64,000 nucleotides of DNA from Myxococcales bacterium 68-20 (GTDB lineage Bacteria; Myxococcota_A; Polyangia; Polyangiales; Polyangiaceae), in contig MKVQ01000004.1 in NCBI GenBank assembly GCA_001899635.1, positions 124,001 through 188,000 of the forward strand, written 5' to 3'. The number at the start of each line of letters is the position of its first letter. Within the stretch, counting starts at the first letter, position 1. Position numbers and translations under genes: made by a program. Below are positions 56,128-64,000 of the stretch, in pieces. The notes under the pieces were generated by a model. That model was not told the origin of the DNA and did not search any database. It saw only the letters and a list, made by a program, of their open reading frames with translations.

Positions 56128-56865
56128 GTGGAAAGTCTCCCCGAAGGTGCACGCAGGGCGCTCGAACGGGCCCGCGCCGAGAAGATCAGCTATGAGGTGC
56201 GCATCGTGCGAGCGCCCGACGGCCGTCTCGTCGCGATCCTCGGCGAGGCCCATCTGAAGCTCGCGAAGGCGGCGGAGATCGGCAAGGACGTCGTCGGCAA
56301 CTTCGAGCTGCGCGGCGTCGAGACGTTCCAGCGCAAGCAGGTCCTCGCCGGCCGCGCGCTCGGTATCTGCATCAGTGCGCCGCGGACGTTGCTCCGCGCG
56401 CTGTCGCTCGGCGCGATCAAAGGGAGCACGATCACGGACGCGAAGCAGCTTCCGGACGGCTACACCGTCGAGCTCGAGCGGGCGAAGAAGATGCCGTTCG
56501 GCTTGCACGTGACGTCCCTCTACATGACCGCGTTCTTCGTCGTCAGCTTCCTCGCCGTGCTGGCGCCGCTGATCGCCACGATCACGCCCGTCCTCGCCGG
56601 TGTGATCGTGCTCGTCGCGATCGGCTTCCAGGTGCACATGCTCGCTCTCGTGCCCGGGATCCTGCTTCGAAGGTACTCGTGGAGCTGGATGATTCATCCC
56701 TTCCTCGGGATCTTGACCCTTCGCGACGAGCTGATGGCGGCAGGGACCGTGCGGATGCTCGAGGACCACCCGACCGCGAAGGCCGCGGTGGTGGTCATGG
56801 GACGCGCGCACGTATCCGGTTACGAGCGCCTCCTGGTCGAGCGATACGGATTCACGCGGGTCTGA
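56128..56865 (+). CDS. TraB/PrgY-like membrane protein
   Basis: The 245-residue product begins at GTG 56128. An N-terminal soluble domain has an ILGEAHLKL strand and a later FELRGVETF strand, with a pair of C-terminal helices around 125-170 (FFVVSFLAVLAPL, GVIVLVAIGFQVHML). The end segment ELMAAGTVRMLED then VVVMGRAHVSGYERLL resembles TraB/PrgY-type domains. The family is thought to be a metal-dependent peptidase-like or regulatory module. Its role here is unknown; it precedes the large lipoprotein at 56921 by 55 bases. Confidence 0.65.
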   Translation: MESLPEGARRALERARAEKISYEVRIVRAPDGRLVAILGEAHLKLAKAAEIGKDVVGNFELRGVETFQRKQVLAGRALGICISAPRTLLRALSLGAIKGSTITDAKQLPDGYTVELERAKKMPFGLHVTSLYMTAFFVVSFLAVLAPLIATITPVLAGVIVLVAIGFQVHMLALVPGILLRRYSWSWMIHPFLGILTLRDELMAAGTVRMLEDHPTAKAAVVVMGRAHVSGYERLLVERYGFTRV

Positions 56866-56920
56866 TCGCGCCGTTGCGCCTTGCTCGGCGCCCCTCGGCT
56901 CGTCATAACACGCTCCCGGT

Positions 56921-59104
56921 ATGACGCTCCGCCGCCTCCTCTGTGCCTCCGGGCTCCTCGGTATCCTCGTGGCCAGCGCCTGTTCTTCCGAGGAGCCCCG
57001 TGCGCCCGAGCCGAGCATCCCGTGCACGGCTGCCGAGGCGAGCGCGGGGATGGACCCTGCTGCGAACGTCCGCGTGTTCGTCGACGACACGCTGCCCGAG
57101 CAAGTCCGGGCCGACGTCGCGATGTACCTCGAGCGCATGTGGAAGACGCCCGTCGCGATCCAGCTCGGCACGCCTCTCGGCCAGCCGGGCGACGCGATCT
57201 GGATCTCGACCTCGCCCGAGGCGAAAACCGCCGCGCGACACGCGACGGACGCCGCGTCTTCCTTCTCGCTCGCGCGCGCGGACGAGGGCGCGCGCAAGGT
57301 GATCGTCGCGCATGCGGCGACGAGGGAAGACCTCACGTCCGCGACCTATGCGCTGCTCGAGGAGCTCGGCGTCCGCTTCTTCCACCCGATGCAGGAGCTC
57401 GTTCCGGAGCTCGGCTCGCCGTTCTTCCCGCGCGGGCTCGACGCCCATCGCACCGCGATGACGAAGGTGCGCGGGCTCCAGCCACACATCCTCCACCCGA
57501 TCGAGTGGATGCCGTCGCTCCACGAGCCGAGCGATGCGAGCCTTGCCGAGGCGAAGAAGCTCGTCGACTGGATCGTGAAGACCGGCCAGAACCACCTCCA
57601 GTGGCCGCTGATGGCGGCACCTTGGGAGCCGCTTGCGGAGCACTCTCGCAAGATCGCCGACTATGCGCACGCGCGCGGCATCACGATCGGCGCCGTCGTG
57701 CAGATGCACCACAAGGCCTCGCTCCAGAAAAACTACGTTCTGGTCACCGACGACGCGAAGCACGAAGAGCAGATCGCGAGCGGGCTGACCCGCCTGATGC
57801 AGGTGCCGTGGGACGAGGTCGAGCTCGCGATGGGCGAGTTCCTAACGACCGACCCCGAGGCGCTGATCGAGTGGCTCGACCTCGCGGTCGCCCATCTCGG
57901 CAAGATCGCCCCGAACGTGCGCGTCGCGGTTCAGAACCACGTCGGGAATTACGAGAACCTCTACGTCGACTTCCGCGGGACGCCGCGGACGTACTTCTAT
58001 CACCTGCCCCGCTTCGCCGATGCGCGCCTCGGCCAGACGGTGCACACGCTGTTCTGGTTCGATCTCTATCGCGAGGGCGGGATGTACCAGCATCCCAATT
58101 TCCACTTCCAGCGCGACTTCATCCTCGAGGAGCTGGCGAAGAACGAGCGACGCGTCCGCTACTTCCCGGAGTCCGCCTACTGGATCGCCACGGACGTGGA
58201 CGTGCCCGCCTTCCTCCCCGAGTTCATCGAGAGCCGCTGGATCGACATCCACCGCCTCGACGAGGACATCCGCGCCAGGAACCTTCCCCCGCTCGATGGC
58301 CACGTGCTCTTCAGCTCCGGGCACGAGTGGAACTACTGGATGACCGACTACCTCACGGCCAAGATGCTGTGGGAGCCCGCGGCGACGCTCGAGCGCTTCT
58401 TCGGACACTACGCGTCCGCATACGGATCGTGCGGTCCGAAGATCGGCGAGGATCTCGGTCGGTTCGTCGACCTCCAGCGCCGGTACCTCTTCGAGAAGAA
58501 GCTCGTCGCGTACGTGAGCGGAGAGGACAACGCCGTCGACCTCGGCGCGCTCGTCGCAGGCGTCACGATCCGAGAGCTGCGGAAGAAGTTCGACGACCTC
58601 GTCACCGGATCGGAGGAGGAGCGCGTCTCGTTCGAGACCGGCATGCTCGCCGATCTCCAGGCGCTGGCCCGCGAGGTGCGTCCGATCGAGGACGACGTCG
58701 CCGCGCACTGCCGCGGCTCGGACGAGACACTCGGACCGTGGTGCAACGAGCTCCGCGACGGCATCCGCGTCGTGCGCATGCGTCTCGAGCACTCCGTCCT
58801 CTTGTATCGCTCGGTCCTCGCCTATGGCCGGCAGAACAAGGCCGACGCCTTGCGCCTCTTCGCAGCAGCGAAGGCGAAGACCGACGAGGCCGCGCCGGTC
58901 ATCCAGGGCCGCGCGAAGAGCTACCGCTTCGACGCCGAGCGGCTCACCGGCAGCTACGCGAACACGACGAACTACGCGTTCGGCTACCTTCGCCAGGCAC
59001 ACACGCAGTGCTTGTGGCATCGCCAGAACGAGCAAGCGAAGCGGATCGTCGAGGACGACACGATCGGGAGCTTCCCGACCGGCCTCCCGAGCTGCCTCGA
59101 CTGA
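56921..59104 (+). CDS. Large lipoprotein with GH20b-like N-terminal domain
   Basis: The 727-residue secreted lipoprotein has a lipobox (LVASACSSE, Cys about 21). The N-terminal domain (about 48-165; VFVDDTLPEQVRADVAMYLERM, then YALLEELGVRFFHP) resembles the GH20b/alpha-glucuronidase-type fold that precedes several glycosidase barrels. The middle region (about 175-470) has barrel-like segments, including MQMHHKA, ARNVRVAVQNHVGNYEN, FWFDLYREGG and HEWNYW. A helical tail follows. A catalytic acid is not certain, so glycoside hydrolase activity is an inference. It follows the TraB-like gene and converges with the lipoprotein at 59175. Confidence 0.65.
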   Translation: MTLRRLLCASGLLGILVASACSSEEPRAPEPSIPCTAAEASAGMDPAANVRVFVDDTLPEQVRADVAMYLERMWKTPVAIQLGTPLGQPGDAIWISTSPEAKTAARHATDAASSFSLARADEGARKVIVAHAATREDLTSATYALLEELGVRFFHPMQELVPELGSPFFPRGLDAHRTAMTKVRGLQPHILHPIEWMPSLHEPSDASLAEAKKLVDWIVKTGQNHLQWPLMAAPWEPLAEHSRKIADYAHARGITIGAVVQMHHKASLQKNYVLVTDDAKHEEQIASGLTRLMQVPWDEVELAMGEFLTTDPEALIEWLDLAVAHLGKIAPNVRVAVQNHVGNYENLYVDFRGTPRTYFYHLPRFADARLGQTVHTLFWFDLYREGGMYQHPNFHFQRDFILEELAKNERRVRYFPESAYWIATDVDVPAFLPEFIESRWIDIHRLDEDIRARNLPPLDGHVLFSSGHEWNYWMTDYLTAKMLWEPAATLERFFGHYASAYGSCGPKIGEDLGRFVDLQRRYLFEKKLVAYVSGEDNAVDLGALVAGVTIRELRKKFDDLVTGSEEERVSFETGMLADLQALAREVRPIEDDVAAHCRGSDETLGPWCNELRDGIRVVRMRLEHSVLLYRSVLAYGRQNKADALRLFAAAKAKTDEAAPVIQGRAKSYRFDAERLTGSYANTTNYAFGYLRQAHTQCLWHRQNEQAKRIVEDDTIGSFPTGLPSCLD

Positions 59105-59174
59105 GCACGCGCGACGCCGTCGGGGGCGCCGCCGGAGGGCCAGCTCGGGCGATCGCTTCAACGAGGCGTCGGGG

Positions 59175-60569
59175 CTATTGCGGCAGTCGGAGGTTCAGGA
59201 GCCCGTCGATGGCCGTTCGGGGCACCGTGTTGGGAAGCGCGGGCACGATCGCCCTTGCCGCCTGCGGGATCGCGGCCGGGTGGATGACGGCGACCTGCAC
59301 GACGCGCGACCTCTCGTCGAGCAAGAGCAGGTAGAAGCGGTCGTCCTGCGCCCGTCGCCAGGCCGGGCCCTCCTTCATCGCGCGGTTGTTCGCGTCGATG
59401 ACCGCGCCTGACTTCATGGCGGTGAGGCTGTTCACGTCGAGCAGGTCGGCGTCGGCGGGAAACTGGTCGATCCCGCACGATTGGATGCCGCACGTGGCGC
59501 CGCCGAGCGAGCCGACCTGATACGAGCGGATCCCCGTGCTGATGATGTCGCGGTTGCCCCATTGGGCACCGGAGGCCTCGGCGATGACCTCGAAGACGTT
59601 GATCTGACCGCAGCCGTCTCCGAGCTGGCCGTTATTCGTGTTGTTGAAGCAGTGGCATGGGTGGTAGCCGGACCAGCCGTCGCGATTCAGCTCGGAGGGC
59701 GAGATGCCGATCCAGGGAGAATCTTGCTCGCGCTCGTCTTGCCCCTTGGCGATGCAGCTGAGCGGCTTCATCGCCGGATCGTCGGCGTAGGGCATCGATG
59801 CGAGGAGGACGACGAGCTTCGAGCCCGGCCAGCCATCGTAGTCGAGGTCCGATCCCGGACAGAACGGATCGCTGCCCGGGCCGCAGGGAAACTTGCGCTG
59901 CTGCATCGCGAAGAACGTGCAGCTGTTGCCTAGGTCGCCGGCGAAGACCGCCTCGTTCTTCGGCCCGGAGAAGTGGAAGTTGTAGGGCGCCTCGGGCGTG
60001 CGGCGATCCCAGAACGATCGGATCGCCCATGGGCCGGTGGTGGCGGCGAGCGGCTGGTAGACCGCGAACTGCTTCACCCGCAGCGGGCCGTCGAGCACCA
60101 TCGTCAGCTGCTCGTTGAACGGCGTCAGCAAATTCGACGTCACCTCGTGCTTGGTCCGGCAACAGAACTCGCTGCCCCAACCGAAGTCGATCGTCTCCGA
60201 CTGCACGTCGCAGCGCGCGTCTCCAGGCGCGGCCTCGATGCGACGTCCCCAGTATCCCGCCGCGCCGATGTTCGTGAACGTCAGCGTTCCACCGCGTGTG
60301 ACGACGCCCGTGTTCGTCGGCACCGCCGGATCGTGCGGCGGCGCTTGGGTGTTGCCGAGATCGAGCCAGTTGCCCGACTCGGGATCGCCGGCGGGGGCCC
60401 CCGTCGGATCCGCTTCGCCGCCGGTCGAGCCTCCGCTGCTGGTGCTCGCGGCGGGCGTGGGGGGAGGACTCGAGCCACCGTCGTTCGAGCCACACGCGAT
60501 GGCGAGCGCGGTGCCGAGGACGAGGGAGAGCACCGAACCGAGCGCGTGCGTTCGCCGAGGAGGTTGCAT
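59175..60569 (-). CDS. Lipoprotein resembling TOS1-type glycosyl hydrolase domain
   Basis: The 464-residue secreted protein has a lipobox (LAIACGSND, Cys about 26), a Ser/Gly/Pro/Thr linker to about residue 65, and a Trp- and Cys-rich domain. The CHCFNNTNNGQLGDGCGQINVFEVI segment (cited by position, about 320-345) is close to the CGE-FD-E core of TOS1-type (DUF2401) glycosyl hydrolases known mainly from fungi. The acid residue is in a shifted form (CGQINVFE). It starts 11 bases after the stop of the lipoprotein at 60581, so the two are an operon. Confidence 0.5.
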   Translation of the reverse strand: MQPPRRTHALGSVLSLVLGTALAIACGSNDGGSSPPPTPAASTSSGGSTGGEADPTGAPAGDPESGNWLDLGNTQAPPHDPAVPTNTGVVTRGGTLTFTNIGAAGYWGRRIEAAPGDARCDVQSETIDFGWGSEFCCRTKHEVTSNLLTPFNEQLTMVLDGPLRVKQFAVYQPLAATTGPWAIRSFWDRRTPEAPYNFHFSGPKNEAVFAGDLGNSCTFFAMQQRKFPCGPGSDPFCPGSDLDYDGWPGSKLVVLLASMPYADDPAMKPLSCIAKGQDEREQDSPWIGISPSELNRDGWSGYHPCHCFNNTNNGQLGDGCGQINVFEVIAEASGAQWGNRDIISTGIRSYQVGSLGGATCGIQSCGIDQFPADADLLDVNSLTAMKSGAVIDANNRAMKEGPAWRRAQDDRFYLLLLDERSRVVQVAVIHPAAIPQAARAIVPALPNTVPRTAIDGLLNLRLPQ

Positions 60570-60580
60570 CGAGCCTCTCG

Positions 60581-61966
60581 CTACAGGTCCTCGAGGATCG
60601 CGAACACGTGATCCCCACGATCCTGGAAGACGGGCCCGTTGACGATCCAGCGTCCGTTCCTGTCGTTGAGCGAATGGACCTCGGGCCCGGAGCCGGTCGG
60701 GATCCACTCGCCATTCGCTTGCTGCTCGTAGGAGAGCGTCCCGAGGAGCTCGGTCCTCTTCTCCTTGCCGAGGTACTTGTAGAGCGTGATCTTGTAGAGC
60801 TGCTCGCGCGTCGGGATGTCGCCCATCTTCGTGCGCGCTGCGCGGAGCTCGGGCCAGGTGAAGCCCTCCGCGTGGGCGAAGTTGTAGCCGGCCTGATCGC
60901 ATCCCCCCGAATAGGGCTTGTGATAGTTGCCCGGCGAGTTGAGGCCGGGCGCGCCGTCGTCCTCCCAGATCGCGGTCTCCTCCATCGTTCGACCCTTCTG
61001 GCCCCAGTACTTGTGCCCCGACGCGCCGGACGAGGCGTACCCGGGCAAGAACGTCTCGGACGCGTAGTACGACTCGTTCCCCGGGAACTGCGTCCGGGTC
61101 GTCGGGATGGGCGCGCTCGCTTTGTTGATCGTGACGCACCCGTGATAGGCGTCCCAGCCTTCGCCGTGGTTGGCGAGCGTTGCTTTGGACGGCTTGGGCA
61201 CGTAGACGTGCCCGGTCGGAGCGACGTAGAGCCCGAAGTTGAGCTCCCAGTTCTGCCCGTGGCGTGGCCACTCGAATCCTTGCGAGTCCGGCGCGGCCGG
61301 ATCGAGGAAGAACATCTTGAAGGCGTTGCCGTCGGGATGAACGACCCAGGTCGGACGGAAGCCGGTGAAGCGGATTGGATCGCCGGGCAGCGGGTCGTTG
61401 TTGTACGTGAAGTAGCCGTACTCGTAGCCGGCGTTCACGTGATAGAGGAACGGGCGCATCCCGCCGTGCTTCTGCACGAACGCCGCCGGGTCGTCGTTCG
61501 AGCCGATCGCCCAGCCCTTGTTCTTCTCGCCGGGCGTCCAGGCAACGTCGTCCGTGACGCCCTTGATGTAGGGGAGCTCGAACTTGCTATCGACGATGTA
61601 GTGGGTATCGGTCTCCACCATCGGGAACGACTTCCGACACTGGACCGCCGAGAGCGTGTACGTCCAAGGCATCGTCGAGACGATCGCGTAGGGCTTCCCT
61701 TCGAACGTCGTGTCGCCGACGCGCTTGACCCGATACGTCTTGGAGAAGGGCGTGGTGTTGTCGACGCCGTCCTCCAGACAGCTCTCGTCCGGCCGTTGGT
61801 CGGGGCCGTCGTCGACGTTGCAGCATCCGCCGGCAGTGCCCGGCTGCCCGCCTCCGGGGCCACCCCCTCCGCCGGCTTGATCCGAAGACGAGGTCGCGTC
61901 AGCACCGCCGCAACCGGCAACGAGCGAGGCGAGCAGCAACACGAAAGGCGTGGTCTTGATCGTCAT
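60581..61966 (-). CDS. Lipoprotein of unknown function, operon partner
   Basis: The 461-residue secreted protein has a lipobox (LVAGCGGAD, Cys about 19), a Gly-rich linker, and a Cys/Trp/Tyr-rich globular chain. Notable segments are the aromatic YEYGYFTYNND and the region FKMFFLDPAAPDSQGFEW. No family is recognised. It is the first gene of the pair with the TOS1-like protein; a physical or functional link with it is likely. Start ATG 61966. Confidence 0.68.
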   Translation of the reverse strand: MTIKTTPFVLLLASLVAGCGGADATSSSDQAGGGGGPGGGQPGTAGGCCNVDDGPDQRPDESCLEDGVDNTTPFSKTYRVKRVGDTTFEGKPYAIVSTMPWTYTLSAVQCRKSFPMVETDTHYIVDSKFELPYIKGVTDDVAWTPGEKNKGWAIGSNDDPAAFVQKHGGMRPFLYHVNAGYEYGYFTYNNDPLPGDPIRFTGFRPTWVVHPDGNAFKMFFLDPAAPDSQGFEWPRHGQNWELNFGLYVAPTGHVYVPKPSKATLANHGEGWDAYHGCVTINKASAPIPTTRTQFPGNESYYASETFLPGYASSGASGHKYWGQKGRTMEETAIWEDDGAPGLNSPGNYHKPYSGGCDQAGYNFAHAEGFTWPELRAARTKMGDIPTREQLYKITLYKYLGKEKRTELLGTLSYEQQANGEWIPTGSGPEVHSLNDRNGRWIVNGPVFQDRGDHVFAILEDL

Positions 61967-62322
61967 AGCGTGTTCCAGCCGTCGAGGAATCAGCGCCCGA
62001 CGACTCTCCCCTCGTGACCGGGCGCCGCCGATTCCGTTTTGAAAAGACGACGGCGATCGAGGATCGGTAGGAGCCCGTCTCACACCTGCGGCGACGCCGG
62101 TCAGCGCGGATCGGCCCATCGAGCGACGACGCGGAGTCGTCCACAGCAACCTGCACAGCGCAGCAGAGGACGTCGAGCGCGAAGGTCCGCATCATGAGCT
62201 CGGGCCGTGGGCGACAGCGACAGCGACGGGGTCGCGGCTCTGGCTCCTGCTCGGCGACGGTCGGGTCGTTGCCTGGGCTTCCGACGTAAGTGCGAGCTGG
62301 GTGAGGAAGGCCCGCGGCTCGG
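61967..62322. other. Intergenic region upstream of lipoprotein pair
   Basis: These 356 bases hold the promoter of the lipoprotein pair and the downstream end of the LysR gene. A short GCGACA-type tandem stretch lies at about 62213-62225. No gene or operator is recognised. Confidence 0.5.
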
Positions 62323-63201
62323 CTATCCGAAGGCCAGGAGCTCGCGCTCGAGCCACTCCCACACGCCTTTGATGCGCGGAACGGCACGCAGTGTTCGCGG
62401 AGCGACGAGGTAGACGTCGAGCGTGCCGGGAGACGGGAGGCCGAGGTCCAGCTCGACGAGGTTCGGGTCGATACGGGTGAGCGCCCGTGTGAGGACTGCC
62501 GCCCCCAATCCCGCCCGCACGGCTTCGACCTGCGCCAGGTGGCTCGTCGTCTTCATCGCGGGGGTGATCGAGAGGTGTCGCGCCAAGTACGCCGCGTCCG
62601 GCGCCTGCCCGCCACGGAGCTCGAGGACGATCCACGACAATGCGCTCGCGTCGCGAGGCGCATGCTTCGCGTAGTGTTTGTGCGCGAGGAACGTGAGCGG
62701 TAGGCGCGCGACACGCTTCTCGACCAGGTCGCCGCGACGGGAGCGAAAGAACCGAATCGCGAGATCGGCCTCTCGCTGCACGAGGTCCGTCTCGCTGTCG
62801 GAAAGGACGAGATCGATCGCGAGGCCCGGATGCGTCTTGCGCAAGCGGGCGAGCATCTCGGGAATGAGGACCTGCACGGCGAACGATTCGGTCGTCGATA
62901 CGCGTACCCGCCCCGATAGCTCGCTGCTCGTGCCTTGCACGTGTTCGCTCAGAGCGAACACCTCGGCCTCGATCCGCTCGAGATGCGCTTGAAGCGCCTG
63001 ACCGATCTCCGTTGGTCGCGGCCCTTGGGGCGTCCGATCGAACAGCGGCGCCCCGAGCGCGGCCTCCAGCGACGCGATGCGCCGGCTCACGGTCGACTGC
63101 TCGACTGCGAGTCGTTCAGCGGCGCCGGTGAAGCTTCCGTGGCGAAGGACGGCGAGCAGGATACGAAGGTCGTCCCAGCGGACCGCGTCGAGCCCATGCA
63201 T
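62323..63201 (-). CDS. LysR-family transcriptional regulator
   Basis: The 292-residue regulator has an N-terminal winged helix-turn-helix (WDDLRILLAVLRHGSFTGAAERL, cited by position about 8-30, then STVSRRIASLEAALGAPLFDR) and a C-terminal effector domain (about 90-290). ATG 63201 is preferred; ATG 63216 is also possible. It diverges from the quinone reductase-like gene at 63267, suggesting that gene is its target. Confidence 0.9.
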   Translation of the reverse strand: MHGLDAVRWDDLRILLAVLRHGSFTGAAERLAVEQSTVSRRIASLEAALGAPLFDRTPQGPRPTEIGQALQAHLERIEAEVFALSEHVQGTSSELSGRVRVSTTESFAVQVLIPEMLARLRKTHPGLAIDLVLSDSETDLVQREADLAIRFFRSRRGDLVEKRVARLPLTFLAHKHYAKHAPRDASALSWIVLELRGGQAPDAAYLARHLSITPAMKTTSHLAQVEAVRAGLGAAVLTRALTRIDPNLVELDLGLPSPGTLDVYLVAPRTLRAVPRIKGVWEWLERELLAFG

Positions 63202-63266
63202 TTTAGCATGGGCCATATCCCAAATCGGGGAGCGCCGTCCAACGAATGCATGGGCATAGTCGAGGC

Positions 63267-63896
63267 ATGACGACCATCGCCTTGATCGTTGGGCACGCCG
63301 ATCCCCAGAGCTTCTGCCACGCGCTCGCCCGCGCCTACGAAGATGCCGCGCGTGCGGCGGGCGCATCCGTGACGCGTCTCGATCTTGCGGCGCTCGCGTT
63401 CGATCCGGTGCTCCGAACGGGCCACCGCACGCATCAGGTGCTCGAGCCCGATCTCGTACATGCTCAAACGGTCCTCACCGAAGCGGCCCACGTCGTCTTC
63501 GTGTTCCCGATGTGGTGGGCGAGCACGCCGGCGCTCGTGAAGGGCTTCATCGACCGCGTCTTCTTGCCGGGCTTTGCGTTTCGCTACGAGCGCGGGCACA
63601 GCTTTCCGAAGAAGCTCCTCGTTGGGCGTTCGGCGCGCCTCATCACGACGATGGACTCCCCCCGTCTCTGGTACGCGCTCGGCTACCGGAATGCACTTCA
63701 CCGGGGCTTCGTCGACGGAACGCTGAAGTTCGTCGGGCTGTCGCCCGTTCGAGAGAACGTCTTCTACTCGTTGCGGTCGATGACGACCGAAGCTCGTGCG
63801 CGGGCGCTCTCTCGCGTCGAGGATTCGGCGCGCCAAGACGCTCGCATCCTCCTCGGAGCTCGCCCGAACGTCGCGCCACGCGCCCTCACGGGATGA
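63267..63896 (+). CDS. NAD(P)H dehydrogenase (quinone)-like flavoprotein
   Basis: The 209-residue cytoplasmic enzyme has the flavodoxin-2 fold of NQO1/KefF-like reductases: the opening IALIVGHADPQSFCHALA, FMN-contact segment VFVFPMWWASTPALVKGFIDRVFLPGFAF (about 76-104, cited by position) and the family's SPRLWYALGY region. It reduces quinones or similar acceptors, lowering oxidative stress; the exact substrate is unknown. ATG 63267 is used; ATG 63246 would add seven residues. It diverges from a LysR regulator. No element is recognised in 63897-64000. Confidence 0.9.
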   Translation: MTTIALIVGHADPQSFCHALARAYEDAARAAGASVTRLDLAALAFDPVLRTGHRTHQVLEPDLVHAQTVLTEAAHVVFVFPMWWASTPALVKGFIDRVFLPGFAFRYERGHSFPKKLLVGRSARLITTMDSPRLWYALGYRNALHRGFVDGTLKFVGLSPVRENVFYSLRSMTTEARARALSRVEDSARQDARILLGARPNVAPRALTG

Positions 63897-64000
63897 GCGC
63901 GCCTCGGCACCGTCGTCGAGCCGTGCAACCCGCAGAAGCTCCCCGACGCGCGGCGCCTGACTCGCCGGAAAGGACTTTGGGCGAAACGACGGCGCGGAGT

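Overview
The window looks like chromosomal DNA from a very GC-rich Gram-negative bacterium, most likely a myxobacterium of the Polyangiales type (Myxococcota). This is an inference. It rests on the GC-saturated third codon positions, meso-DAP-type MurE, about fifteen secreted lipoproteins with low-complexity D/G/S/A linkers, repeat-rich surface proteins (RCC1, propeller, IgGFc-binding-like, Stig1-like), DUF3160, and an ECF sigma factor paired with a TPR-like membrane protein. No 16S rRNA or other taxonomic marker is present. No tRNA, rRNA or CRISPR array was seen.

Layout. 1-3105: a truncated SGNH-hydrolase lipoprotein diverges from a PAS-rich hybrid histidine kinase. 3165-10541 (minus): the distal half of the division and cell-wall (dcw) cluster, mraY-murD-ftsW-murG-murC-ftsQ, tightly coupled. 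10741-28786: a mixed accessory block with a LamG lipoprotein, amidase, Upf1-like helicase, LysR/DoxX pair, APH-like kinase, Xaa-Pro aminopeptidase, DUF3160 lipoprotein, alpha/beta hydrolase and aldo/keto reductase. 29079-39356 (plus): a surface-protein locus with an ECF sigma factor, a single-pass TPR-like protein and a five-lipoprotein run. 39400-42431: a hypothetical protein, then a methyltransferase/membrane-protein operon diverging from a TetR regulator, with two perfect inverted repeats between them. 42600-42889: an IS91-type transposase remnant. 42921-50028 (minus): the proximal half of dcw, mraZ-rsmH-ftsL-ftsI-murE-murF, with a recognisable promoter and MraZ boxes. 50029-50673: a non-coding region with four DnaA-box-like motifs. 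50674-55978: a lipoprotein, a frameshifted small membrane gene, uvrB and a DUF2231 protein. 56128-63896: a TraB-like membrane protein, three large secreted carbohydrate-active-like or unknown lipoproteins, and a LysR regulator diverging from a flavodoxin-fold quinone reductase.

How it works together. The two dcw halves supply nearly the whole cytoplasmic murein precursor pathway (MurC, D, E, F, MraY, MurG) plus divisome proteins FtsL, FtsI, FtsW and FtsQ. They are split between murF and mraY by about 32 kb, and murB, ddl, ftsA and ftsZ are absent from the window. The most system-like accessory locus is 29784-39356: an outer-membrane-like protein, a sigma factor, a probable anti-sigma-like partner and five consecutive secreted lipoproteins joined by overlaps or very short gaps.
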